Positions 51,501-59,699 of a stretch of 64,000 bases of DNA are shown piece after piece. Position 1 is the stretch's first letter. Every line of letters begins with the position of its first letter. Made by a program: the position numbers and the translations under genes. The stretch is from Conchocele bisecta (lineage: Eukaryota > Mollusca > Bivalvia > Lucinida > Thyasiridae). The notes below the pieces were generated by a model, which searched no databases, was not told where the DNA came from, and saw only the letters and a program-made list of their open reading frames with translations. The DNA lies in contig CM055265.1 of the NCBI GenBank assembly GCA_029237695.1, positions 121,659,078 to 121,723,077 on the forward strand, read 5' to 3'.

Positions 51501-53359
51501 ACTGTAAATATGATTAATTCTTCCCTTACAACCATGCTTACAAATATTACATTTCTATTTCACACAAATTTGTGGAAAGTTCTAGCATTAAAAACAAGAG
51601 CTGTAGGAGAACAGCATAGCTCGACTACGAGGGTTGTCGATGTACACATAGCTTGACAAAGAAGGTGGCTGCGGCCTGCATAAAAACCTTAACCAAGGTT
51701 GACTAAAAACATTAACCAAGGGAAATTAAGTAAGTAATTCAAGGTTAAATGTAGGTCAATGTCAGATATAGGTCAGGGGTTATTGATGTACATCACTAGG
51801 AGATAAAGTTTTCCAAGTATTGTTGCTGTAGGCCCAGGAATATTGCATCTACAAGCTTGACTAAAAACGTTAACCAAAAGGAATTAAGTTAAGTAATTCA
51901 AGAGGAAATGTAGGTCAAGGTCAAATATAGATCAGGGGTTGTTGATGTACATCACTAGGAGATGAAGTTTTCCAAGTATGGTGGGTGTAGGGCCAGTAGT
52001 ATTCCATATAGAAGGTTGACTAAAAACCTTAACCAAAAGGAATTAAGTAAGTAATTGAAGAGGAAATGTAGGTCAAGGTCAAATATAGATCAGGGGTTAT
52101 TGATGTACATACCTATGAGAAAAGGTTGTCGAAGTATGGTGTCTGGATGCACAATAGTATTCAATGTACAAGCTTGAAAAAAAAAACGTAACCAAGGTTG
52201 ACTAAAAACCTTAACCAAGGGGAATTAAGTAAGTAATTCAAGAGGAAATGTAGGTCAAGGTCAAATATAGATGAGGGGTTATTGATGTGCATCACTAGGA
52301 GATGAAGTTGTCCAAGTATGGTGGGTGTAGGGCCAGTAGTATTGCATATACAAGCTTGACTAAAAACCTTAACCAAGGTTGAGTAAAAACCTTAACCAAG
52401 GGGAATTAACCAAGTAATTCAAGAGGAAATGTAGGTGAAGGTCAAATATAGATCAGGGGTTATTGATGTACATCACTAGGAGATGAAGTTGTCCAAGTAT
52501 GGTGGGTGTAGGGCCAGTAGTATTCCATATACAAACTTGACTAAAAACCTTAACCATGGCGTGACGGTGACGCCGACGCCGGGGTGACAACATAAGCTCT
52601 ACTTATTCTTCGAATAGTCAAGCTAAAAATCGGAAACCATAGCGACATACCCCAGAGCTCCAGGTAAGTAAGCTTTGCGCCTAAATAGTATTTTACCATT
52701 ATAATCCAATGTGTATTTTATTTTTATAAGTGGATTAGTGGACATGCTGAATTTATTACATGTATTTCCGATATAACATATGGACTAAGTGATTTGCCTT
52801 TGCTATATACTCAGTGACATTAGATTATGAGACTTAGGTGAGCTAATAAATCACTACGAATATTTTTTTTTCACTGTTTCTTTTCCCAGCTCAAATGAGT
52901 GAATTTTTGCGAGAATATTTACATTTTGAGTCAATAAGTATTTTCAAATTTGTTTAATCTTTATTTATTTTACAACGATTACAAACAAATGCGAGAGTGT
53001 TTATATTTTTGTTGGCACAGATGAAGGCATAGTATATTGCTAACTACAAATCCATTTCAGGCTTAAATTTTGTCTACATTTCATGAATTAAATTTATTAT
53101 TGTAGCAAATTGTGAATTGGGTTTGACAGACAACATGCTGTCTGTCAAACCGATCAATGAAATCGAGGAAAATTCATTGATGTATGCAAAATATTGGAAT
53201 GGGAAGCACAGCCGTATGAGGGACGAACGGATTATGGGGCGAAACGTGCATGGTCCGACGCGTATTTGCACAAAACTAATGCCACATGGCTAGACAATTT
53301 ACCTGAACACCATGAATAACAAATGTTTTTTCCGCATCACTTAATTGTACGTCAACCAT
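33379..53359 (-). CDS. EXOSC7: exosome complex component RRP42 (EXOSC7), nine exons
   Basis: Complete host gene, 296 codons plus stop (human EXOSC7 is 291 residues). Exons in reading order: 53303-53359, 51381-51482, 50217-50311, 48952-49117, 45051-45121, 41142-41262, 39791-39849, 35160-35256, 33379-33501. All introns are GT-AG and all phases join. The product is an RNase PH-fold ring subunit of the nuclear and cytoplasmic RNA exosome, which pairs with MTR3 (EXOSC6) and is catalytically inactive in animals; it helps thread RNA to the associated nucleases. Family landmarks: RLDGRGCEDYR, ETDVVSNTSGSA, TDILVGVKAELGEP, GRLEFFVDCSANATPEFEGRGG (split over exons 3/4), CWVLYVDIL, LLECGGNLFDAASIAVKAAL, ELSDDPYD, PCIVTLSK, VTEKGTVTAM, IGFLG. 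Nearly all of the 20 kb is intron filled with repeats. Confidence 0.97.
33940..34210. repeat. dispersed repeat R3 (GATCCTGATCAGACTGTGCGG family)
   Basis: Contains AGATCCTGATCAGACTGTGCG, GGCTGATCTGGATCTACACTG and CCCATTTCTCCAGTCACAGCC in order. Related copies: 35000-35145, 44560-44990, 49860-50115, 50350-50570, and fragments near 34570, 54125, 54900 and 63910. A single family spread through the EXOSC7 introns. Confidence 0.75.
34696..34997 (+). mobile_element. palindromic-core MITE P, copy 1
   Basis: TAGCCGATTTCATCAAAATTGCAAAGTATAC ends with a ~70-bp central palindrome around CACAGCCAAATGGCTGTG. Other copies at 40684-40993, 44111-44370 and 48101-48413 (minus). Confidence 0.85.
35160..35256 (-). 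CDS. EXOSC7: EXOSC7 exon 8
   Basis: Acceptor ATATCTTGTAG; LMLGVTEKGTVTAMKKEGSG, ends IEDMLE; donor GAG|GTTTGT. A dispersed repeat begins only ~20 bp past the donor. Confidence 0.95.
35460..35870 (+). repeat. dispersed repeat, family R1 copy 3 (longest)
   Basis: Full match to the inverted copy at 784-1190, including CTCACATAAGGGGTATAACC and AAGGATGAACCCCGATCGTTAAATTACCC in pieces. Confidence 0.85.
36195..37275. mobile_element. long-TIR element interrupted by a TTAA MITE
   Basis: Left end CTGTTTCACGAAACCTGCCCAAATTTTACAGCCATATAAACAATG (about 36209-36255, in pieces) is mirrored near 37222-37270; inside, TTTCGTGAAATTTGGTCC and its mirror, and a central hairpin at 36367-36432 (CCCCATAGACATCTTCAC / GTGAAGATGTCTATGGGG). 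The right half is split by the insertion 36678-37183. A partial copy without that insertion is at 38120-38590. Confidence 0.75.
36678..37183. mobile_element. piggyBac-type MITE, copy 1 (506 bp)
   Basis: Ends AGGAACATGCCCAC and GTGGGCATGTACCT-like, flanked by TTAA at 36674-36677 and 37184-37187. The paralogue near 38495-38510 reads straight through the TTAA (CCATTCTTAAATTTTGCTAC), an empty site. Confidence 0.9.
37393..38092. mobile_element. piggyBac-type MITE, copy 2 (700 bp)
   Basis: AGGTACATGCCTACGCAG ... CTGCGTGGGCATGTACCT, flanked by TTAA (37389-37392, 38093-38096). The related empty sequence at 39375-39400 reads GTGATTGAAGGGTAAG. Inside, 37668-37900 holds a fragment of coding look (CACQRCDMIDHVT) that I cannot place. 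Confidence 0.88.
39287..39391 (+). pseudogene. exon-like fragment of unknown origin
   Basis: Bounded by AG at ~39300 and by GAAGG|GTAAGA at ~39391; the frame reads NIQLNAVHGMAHYNLAHMD then TNIGIIVIEG. A decayed copy lies at 37311-37388, cut by the second TTAA MITE. It lies in an EXOSC7 intron on the opposite strand. Likely part of a repeated sequence rather than a working gene. Confidence 0.3.
39791..39849 (-). CDS. EXOSC7: EXOSC7 exon 7
   Basis: Short exon of 59 nt, acceptor ATGTTTATAG, IGHSHVVDASQKEESCNLA, donor CCAG|GTGGGT. Matches the HVVDAT...EEACSLA region of the family. Confidence 0.9.
40182..40250. repeat. foldback, 33-bp arms
   Basis: AACACACGAGAGGGCACTTA...CCAAGAT and its exact mirror around an AA/TT centre. 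Confidence 0.85.
40629..41073. repeat. outer inverted repeat enclosing a MITE P copy
   Basis: GGTGGAAGACTCGGACCTGTG...AATGCCCATTA (40629-40670) mirrors 41031-41073; MITE P copy 2 (40684-40993) lies inside. Confidence 0.8.
40684..40993 (+). mobile_element. MITE P, copy 2
   Basis: As copy 1; palindromic core at about 40831-40901. Confidence 0.85.
41142..41262 (-). CDS. EXOSC7: EXOSC7 exon 6
   Basis: Acceptor ATGTGTTGCAG; IPTLTVSQDEGHVELELSDD ... PCIVTLSK. Donor taken as AAA|GTTGGT rather than GTTG|GTACTA because only the former joins exon 7 in frame. Confidence 0.93.
41411..43750. repeat. 19-bp minisatellite, ~2.3 kb
   Basis: More than 100 units of GAGATAGTACAGAGTAACA with sporadic T for G (CATAGTAAC). 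Some stretches are perfect (42830-42960), others have one-base gains and losses. It lies in the EXOSC7 intron between exons 5 and 6. Long open frames (Tyr/Leu/Cys-rich on the minus strand) are by-products, because 19 is not a multiple of 3. Confidence 0.97.
43747..44382. mobile_element. hAT-like element split by MITE P
   Basis: Starts CAGACTCCAGATAAGGTGCGTATTTGCG and ends AGCTTATCTG...GGAGCTCT; the right end is interrupted by MITE P copy 3. Related ends at 45764, 49453-49860 and 50816-51216. Confidence 0.65.
44111..44370 (+). mobile_element. MITE P, copy 3 (inserted in hAT-like end)
   Basis: Shorter copy lacking part of the left half. CTG occurs on both sides (44108-44110, 44371-44373); removing one CTG plus the MITE restores CTTATCTGGAGCTCT. 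Confidence 0.8.
44711..45073. repeat. ~180-bp tandem duplication including exon-5 end
   Basis: 44711-44893 and 44893-45073 match closely (TAATACCAGATTGTATAGGG, AACATACCATGTGTTGAATAAAGC). The left copy keeps 21 bases of exon 5 and a GTATGTTA donor. Confidence 0.85.
45051..45121 (-). CDS. EXOSC7: EXOSC7 exon 5
   Basis: Acceptor ATTACTCCAG; LLECGGNLFDAASIAVKAAL; donor ATG|GTATGT, phase 2. The codon completed with exon 6 is TGT (Cys) where human has Arg. The 3' part of this exon plus its donor is duplicated at 44873-44893. Confidence 0.95.
45455..45680. mobile_element. MITE with GGCCCATTTCACTAAACTT ends, copy 1
   Basis: TIRs TGGCCCATTTCACTAAACTT and AAGTTTAGTGAAACGGGCC-like (imperfect), 226 bp. 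Copy 2 at 47661-47850. Confidence 0.75.
45764..46190. mobile_element. hAT-like fragment
   Basis: CAGGGCTCCAGATAAGCTTTG at the left; inside, CCCCTGATTTCAAAATCGTTGCGTATTTTAC is the inverse of 44050-44085, and ATTCACTT...AAGTGAAT forms a central fold at 46020-46070. Confidence 0.55.
46260..47330. repeat. tandem ~160-bp repeat, five units
   Basis: Units contain ATGTTAAGTTTTGTAAAGAGACTAAGTATG..TGACCTTG in pieces (starts near 46405, 46563, 46731, 46899, 47068), ending in GGACGCACGCACGGACG runs and a foldback around GCCACATAAACCC. Confidence 0.8.
47661..47850. mobile_element. MITE with GGGGCCAGTTTCACTAAACTT ends, copy 2
   Basis: Matches 45455-45680 with CGTAAGTGCAAATTTAGGATCG inside and CTTAGTGAAACGGGCCCCAG at the right. 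Confidence 0.75.
48101..48413 (-). mobile_element. MITE P, copy 4
   Basis: Inverted copy, core palindrome at about 48197-48268. Confidence 0.85.
48440..48915. mobile_element. piggyBac-type MITE, degenerate copy 3
   Basis: Internal sequence GCAAAATAAACATTCATTCACCATTACCC matches 36750-36778; right end CCCCACCT|TTAA at 48915-48919. The left end is not resolved. Confidence 0.65.
48952..49117 (-). CDS. EXOSC7: EXOSC7 exon 4
   Basis: Acceptor CATGTTTCAG; completes the cysteine, then SANATPEFEGRGGDELATE ... CWVLYVDIL; donor CTG|GTGTGT. GC-rich relative to the flanks. A degenerate TTAA-MITE ends 33 bp past the donor and a foldback sits 41 bp before the acceptor. Confidence 0.97.
49159..49347. repeat. 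foldback next to EXOSC7 exon 4
   Basis: AGAGCTCCAGTTAAGGTG mirrors CACCTTAACTGGAGCTCT, and the core GCAAGTTGGGAGTGCTTTAG...GAATCGTCTCA is mirrored around its centre. It lies 41 bp upstream of exon 4 in the sense of transcription. Confidence 0.85.
49453..49860. mobile_element. hAT-like MITE, 408 bp
   Basis: CAGGGCTCCAGATAAGCTGCG ... CTTATCTGGAGCACTG with a central palindrome (TTTCATTAGAATTGTCTCC / GGAGACAATTCTAATGAAA). AGATCA is found on both flanks but a clean 8-bp duplication is not. Confidence 0.75.
49861..50116. repeat. 127-bp direct duplication of R3
   Basis: GAGATCAGACAGTGCGGATG ... TTCAAACAAGTGG occurs twice in tandem. Confidence 0.8.
50217..50311 (-). CDS. EXOSC7: EXOSC7 exon 3
   Basis: Acceptor CTTTTACAG; ANTDILVGVKAELGEP ... 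RLEFFVD, ends in the middle of a cysteine codon (TG|GTAATA). Confidence 0.96.
50816..51216. mobile_element. hAT-like MITE, second copy, 401 bp
   Basis: Close match to 49453-49860 (CAGAGCTCCAGATAAGCTGCG ... CTTATCTAGAGCCCTG). Confidence 0.75.
51381..51482 (-). CDS. EXOSC7: EXOSC7 exon 2
   Basis: Acceptor TTATTGCAG; 34 codons starting DNLRLDGRGCEDYR, ending SGSAKIRL; donor CTG|GTAAGT. Start of the RNase PH domain. Confidence 0.96.
51595..52623. repeat. tandem ~165-180-bp repeat in EXOSC7 intron 1
   Basis: Lead-in GAGCTGTAGGAGAACAGCAT, then five to six units with TTGACTAAAAACCTTAACCA, GGAAATGTAGGTCAAGGTC and GGGGTTATTGATGTACATCA; end GACGCCGACGCC and CTTATTCTTCGAATAGTCAAGC. Confidence 0.85.
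53303..53359 (-). CDS. EXOSC7: EXOSC7 exon 1
   Basis: ATG at 53359; MVDVQLSDAEKTFVIHGVQ, then donor CAG|GTAAAT. Phase 0. Confidence 0.95.
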
Positions 53360-53445
53360 ATTCAGCAGAAAAGTGTGCGTTCATTAATTCAACGATAATT
53401 TAGCAATGTAACATAGAAATCACGTTGATATCCTCACAATTTATA

Positions 53446-53470
53446 ACCGGAAGTGCGTACTACGTCATGA
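53446..53470 (-). promoter_or_regulatory. EXOSC7 promoter: ETS and CRE-like sites
   Basis: About 90-110 bp before the EXOSC7 ATG: CCGGAAGTG (53447-53455), an ETS-family site, and TACGTCAT (53461-53468), a CRE/ATF-like site. Both are common in housekeeping promoters. No TATA box is seen. Confidence 0.5.
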
Positions 53471-53979
53471 GATACTGTTGTAAGTGAGAGATAATAACAT
53501 AGAACTGTACGTTATCTGGGACAAACAAAACGGATCACTGGTCTACATAAAAACGACCTCTATCCACAGGGCTACTAAAATAATGCCATTGTATTCAATC
53601 TGTATAGATAGAGTCTGTTATACAACATGAATTCAAGTGGGTGGGGGATATTCAACATTGCCTGTGCCTCTATCCAGTGGACTTCAAATATTTTATAAAA
53701 TGGTTTAAAGGTTATCCCACTAAACGTCAAAAATGTCAACACACAGATTGAAATCGCTGATAATTTAAATCAGTTTGAAGTACAATGGTGTAGGCTAATT
53801 TTTCGCATAATTATAAAGCTTTCCAAACATTTGTAAATGCCATTAATATTATCATATATGCCTACCAACATTCAGTCAAAATTCCCTGAGCATTCAATGC
53901 AGTTCAAAGAAGTCTGTGTAGGTAAAATGTTACAACGTTCTGACGTCAGTAAGGGACTGGTCATTATTTATCGCCGGGG

Positions 53980-54120
53980 TGGGGGGAGGGGCTGGAAGAA
54001 ATGCCGGAGGGGGGGCCGAAAATATCAACTGCGCCAGTGGTGGGGCCCGAAAATTTTCACAGATATTGAGGGGGGGGGGCCTCCAAATTTTTTAAAATAA
54101 TTCATGGAGGGGGGCCTTGA
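53980..54120. repeat. G-rich repeat
   Basis: Runs of G with GGGGCC(C/G)AAAAT motifs; a relative is at 56205-56350. Possible G-quadruplex DNA; no gene. Confidence 0.5.
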
Positions 54121-54735
54121 AAAACATCCGTGCACTCTGATCAGGGTCTACACTGGTTGCCATTCAGTCAGTGACACATCTATCATACACAGTTTAGATC
54201 CTTTTTAACAAAAAGTATTTGGATTGTCCCAAAATAGTGTCTGAATAATTAGGGTAAATACCAAGTCCAATTAGAACTGGACATGCTGAACATTTGGTAC
54301 GATTTTGATGGTAACAAGTCTGTTATTACTCTCGGATCAGCTACGCAAATAGAGTAGATCCTTATGAGACGGCCCATCTGGATCTACACTGCTTGCAAAA
54401 CTGTTACATGTATAGTCTAGATCGAGATCTGCATGGAGTTGAAAGGCTTAAAATGGCAAATTGCTTTAATAGATCCTATTTAATTTTAATAGTATACTAT
54501 ACTAGACATTGCACATGTAAATTTACATATCGTTCAGTAATGTTGACCAATGTCCACATTCACCCAGGCGATAATTTCTAGCAATCAGAATCTGATTCAG
54601 TGTCGCTGCTACTACATGTACTACTGGTTCCTGGGTCGGGATCAGACTCAGTATGCATGATGTCAATGGATATATACATTTGTATACTTTTGCAACTGGT
54701 TTGTTTTTCTGTTGGATTTGCTTGGATATATGCAT

Positions 54736-54797
54736 AGCACAACAATTGAGGGATATGGAGCATCTGCATGTCACTATATCCCTCAATTGTTGTGCTA
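54736..54797. repeat. foldback, 24-bp arms
   Basis: AGCACAACAATTGAGGGATAT faces ATATCCCTCAATTGTTGTGCT. Confidence 0.85.
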
Positions 54798-55116
54798 AAT
54801 ATATATGTAAATTTAAATATACTGCTTCCTCACTGTAACTCGTAAGCACATGACTGGGCTTCCAGTTAATTACTGGTACTGGTATATAAAAGGTGACATA
54901 CAATACTGGTGACCAGTATGGCCCCATGCAGGTCCACGAGCAATCTGATCAGCACCTACACTGTTTGTCATTCAGTCAGCTAGTAAAGAGATTTAATAGA
55001 TTCAGATATAAATAAATGTCCCTTCAGAATAGGGGTGTTACAAATATTTCAGAAAAAAACAACACAAAATGTATGGGGAAAATCCGAAAAATTGTTGCAA
55101 ACAGTGCAGATGCTGA

Positions 55117-56137
55117 TGAGACTGAAACATAGTCATATAAACATGATAAATATCAAAGACATCTAGCACATTATGATTAAGTTACAGTACTACAAATGTA
55201 CATGTATATATAATTACATAGATACATGTACTGCAATAAACTGTACTGTAATAAAGAGTGATGATGATGAAACATAGTCATATAAACATGATAAATATCA
55301 AAGACATCTAGGACATTATGATTAAGTTACAGTACTACAAAATGTACTGTATATATAATATATAGATACATGTACTGCAATAAACTACTGTAATACAGAG
55401 TGATGATGATGAAACATAGTCATATAAACATGATAAATATCAAAGACATCTAGGACATTATGATTAAGTTACAGTACTACAAATGTACATGTATATATAA
55501 TTATATAGATACATGTACTGCAATAAACTACTGTAATACAGAGTGATGATGATGAAACATAGTCATATAAACATGATAAATATCAAAGACATCTAGGACA
55601 TTATGATTAAGTTACAGTACTACAAATGTACATGTATATATAATTACATAGATACATGTACTGCAATAAACTGTACTGTAATAAAGAGTGATGATGATGA
55701 AACATAGTCATATAAACATGATAAATATCAAAGACATCTAGCACATTATGATTAAGTTACAGTACTACAAATGTACATGTACATATAATTATATAGATAC
55801 ATGTACTGCAATAAACTGTACTGTAATAAAGAGTGATGATGATGAAACATAGTCATATAAACATGATCAATATCAAAGACATCTAGGACATTATGATTAA
55901 GTTACAGTACTACAAATGTACATGTACATATAATTATATAGATACATGTACTGCAATAAACTGTACTGTAATAAAGAGTGATGATGATGAAACATAGTCA
56001 TATAAACATGATAAATATCAAAGACATCTAGGACATTATGATTAAGTTACAGTACTACAAATGTACATGTACATATAATTATATAGATACATGTACTGCA
56101 ATAAACTGTACTGTAATAAAGAGTGATGATGATGATG
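55117..56137. repeat. ~145-bp tandem array, seven copies
   Basis: GAAACATAGTCATATAAACATG begins each unit (55123, 55269, 55411, 55554, 55700, 55844, 55990), which ends in GTGATGATGAT. Copies are nearly identical, differing by a few substitutions and 3-4-base gaps. Confidence 0.95.
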
Positions 56138-57600
56138 ATAAGCATCATGCAATTGAGTATATTACCATCCGAATGGCCAGTTTACATGGGGTGGGGTTGA
56201 GTTGGGAGCATATGTGGGGAGGGGGGGGGCTCGAAAAATATCTATGATGGAATAGGGGGGCCCTGAAAATTTAGCTAAAGTTACTGGGGGGGCCCTGGAA
56301 AAAAATCAGATTATTGGCAAAATTCATCCAGCCCCCCGCCCCCCAGTCCCTAAGTGACGTAAATTTGTGTATGACATTACATGCGTGTTTGCAATGTCAC
56401 TTTTTCTGATAATACTGCGATTCTGGCAGTGCAAACAAAAATGGCGAACAGCATACTAGATAAGCATAAAAAAACAGTATTAAAGTGGAAGTAGAACTAT
56501 TCAGTGACATCATGACAAGTTAGTTTCTTAGTTTAACTGTCAATTTAGTAAGTAAGACAGCTATTCGGTCCATCAGCAGGGTCTAAGGATTTTACATATG
56601 TACAACGAGTATACAAGGGCGTCGTCAGGGAGGGGGTCGTTCGATCCCCCCCCCCCCCTTTAGAGCCAGCATGATTTTGCTTATAAACAAAACATGGCAA
56701 CAATGGAAAATTGTTTTTGCTCAAATTTCGGTTATCGAATAGGTGAATTACCTTTGCTGTTTTGCATTGTGCTTAGCTATTTATAATTTTCTTATTTTTG
56801 AAACCGTCCCCTTTCTGAAAAGCTGACAACGCCCTTGGTATGTACATGGGTGTATGTATCTGTATGGTATAATATAGAGTGAAAATGCAATAAAAGACTG
56901 AATTATAATAAATTCAGCTCCTGTCCACTTTACAATAGCACCAAAACGAAGGAAAAATACAGTCATAGTTATATAACAAACAAATACTGGACAAATTGTG
57001 CAAATATTGATACAAACGATAAAATCGGAATCGAGTTACACTTACACAATGAGTTAGGGTCTCTATCTCGATCTCTGACTGTGTGAATAACCAGAATTCA
57101 AACTGCCACACAACCACCAAACTATATACTATCTTCAAATCAAGTTGTTGCCTAGCCCGGATACTATTCACAACTGAACGGTTTGCCTATAAGCATGTCC
57201 AGCCAGAGACATAAGCAGACTGTCGGTATTATTATGTCTATTAAATTAGGCCCTGGGCGTACCGACATGAACTATGTTTTTAGTACCATATCTGCGCACC
57301 AAACAGTTTTGTTATCAATGTCATCAACATGATCAAACCCATGTACTCTATATATGTCCGCATAATATACCTCCAGAAGTAGTAGCTTAAGCCTAGTAAT
57401 TGGCATAAGCAAGATGGCCGCCAATGAAAAAAGTGCTGTACTACAGGGAAATATCGTCTTGTGGAAGCAGTTTACACACGGCCTATCTGCACGTATTTAG
57501 TACATTATCCTTATTTTCCAGGCCAGGAAGTGGTCTTCGGTCTATCGGATGTATTATTTTCTACTTTCCCTGCACATGCATGATTAAACGAACTTAAGTG
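56138..57600. other. intergenic DNA, no gene
   Basis: G-rich repeat at 56205-56350 and a C run at 56650-56659; otherwise nothing supported. Confidence 0.5.
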
Positions 57601-57603
57601 GAT

Positions 57604-57605
<2 letters not shown>

Positions 57606-57653
<48 letters not shown>

Positions 57654-57677
57654 TATATATATATATATATATATATA
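57606..57677. repeat. (TA)n microsatellite
   Basis: About 35 TA units broken once by a G. Confidence 0.97.
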
Positions 57678-58187
57678 GTCTTAGTACAGATGGGCTATTA
57701 GTAATTACAACACAATATGGAATAGTTATGCAATTCACTCAGAAAGCACACTCATTTACATAGACTAGTTGTATATATATTTGTTTATTAAAGTCTCATC
57801 AATGTACACACATAAGATAATACAATATAGACACAGTAAAATAGTACATCGCCATTCTATAAGAATTACAAGAGACTACACTCACTATAAAACATGTGTT
57901 TTGCCTCATAAAACATGAATATGAATACATGGGTAATATGTACATACAGTTATCTAACGTGTTCGTGCCACGATCATCTGATACATGCTATAACGCACAT
58001 GCACAAACTACATGCAACCTACTGCGTGTATCATGACTATGACGTACCCGTACACTAAAACACATGATAAACATAGACACAATCATTCATGAATATAGTA
58101 CAATATCTACACTATAAGACCTGGTTAAATGAATAAGACCTAACGTACGGTATATTGATCATCTATAAAGAAAACCACACCTTCTTT

Positions 58188-59682
58188 TTAAAATATTAAA
58201 ACAAGTTTTGGCACATTCTTTATCATGATATCACTATTAGCAAATAAGATTACAAACTTATCGATATCACACAAGTTCAAGAAATCCGGAACAATGTTGC
58301 AAGCTTTATCGAACAATACAGTTCTAAGATCACTGTACAAATCACATTCTAAAAGCACATGCTTTTCCGTTTCCACAGTATTAGCATTGCAAAAATATAC
58401 ACAGCCTTTCATCCAGGGCAATATTTTCGTATCGTCCGGTTTCCAGTCTAATGGGAGCAACCCCACAGCGAAACTTGGCAAAAGCTGATCTGTGCTTAAA
58501 TGGAATCAAGAGCTTGCAATAAGCTTCTGTTTCGAAGTTATTTTTGAACTTACAATAAGACCTGAGTTTATTACCCCCTTGACCCCGTATGCTGCTATTA
58601 CTGTTAATACGGTCATGCCATTCAACAACGTATTTGTGCATCATTGTCGTAACTAAATCTCCTAAAAGTGCCGTTTTAGCAATAAATGTATCAACATTTA
58701 AGTATTGATTAAGTTGCAAATTATTAAAATGTTTGATAACAGTATAACACCACTTTTGACACTGCCTGCTATTAACGCTATGACACCAATTAAAAATTGT
58801 CTTATTAATTATGTTTACACTCATATTTACACAACGACTCCAGAGGTTGGCAATAAATTTCCACTGTCGGATGATAGCTGGTAACCATGCCATATCACCG
58901 GAGACAGCAGCACTGGGTGTATACTTTCCCACGCCCATATAAAAACGCATAGCTCTATACTGTACAGCATCGATACATGAGAATGATCTATATCCCCATA
59001 CAGCTGCCCCATAAGCTATAACAGGCCATACTATTGAATCATACAGTTTAGTGAAAACATCATACGGCATACCGCCAATGTACTTAGACTTTGCAATGAT
59101 AAGACCGAGGGCTCTGCCTGCACTCTGTGCAACCATTTTGGCAGTAACATTATAGTCAAGATGTTCATCTAGTACAAGTCCAAGATATGTATATTTATCA
59201 ACAGTGTTTAAACTTGTATCACCGCATAAAAAAGTATGTGCGCTTCTCGATGCGGATTTTGGTCTAAAATGTACAATGTTACTTTTATTACTATTAACAC
59301 ACATATAATTGGCTTTGCTCCAGTCATACAACAAATCCAGCATACATTGTAAGTCACGTTCATTATCTACAATTAAGACAATATCATCAGCATATAATAA
59401 AATGGCAACAAGTTCATCTCCTACACGGACACCTTTTCCCAGGGCAGCCATTTTCAGTGCAAGATCATTAATATAAAGATTGAATAATAAAGGTGATAGA
59501 CTACATCCTTGTCTCAATCCAGTAGTGACATTGAAACTGTCAGTTTTAAAACCATTCACACGCACACATGACGATACAGAACTGTACAATGATGTTACAG
59601 CTCCAAATAGTTTGCCACTGACACCTATTCCAGCTAGTCTACAGCTGTTGTATGCACAGGCGAGTTTCAGACTAATCAACAT
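58188..59682 (-). pseudogene. LINE reverse transcriptase, 5'-truncated
   Basis: Non-LTR retrotransposon ORF2 remnant. The open part (433 codons to 58381) begins in the reverse transcriptase palm (GIGVSGKLFGAVTSLYSS), with GLRQGCSLSPLLFNLYINDL, the catalytic LLYADDIVLI, and the following VNSNKSNIVHF and YTYLGLVLDE motifs. A frame change in the AAAAA at 58391-58395 separates the C-terminal part (ANTVETEKHVLLECDLYSDL), the usual C/H-rich end. Endonuclease and N-terminal domains are missing, as in a typical 5'-truncated insertion; the clade (Jockey/CR1 group) is a guess. Confidence 0.9.
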
Positions 59683-59699
59683 GTTAATTATTCGACTTG

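Noticed and set aside
57511..57738. 75-codon Tyr/Ile frame
   Set aside because: Translation of the (TA)n microsatellite.
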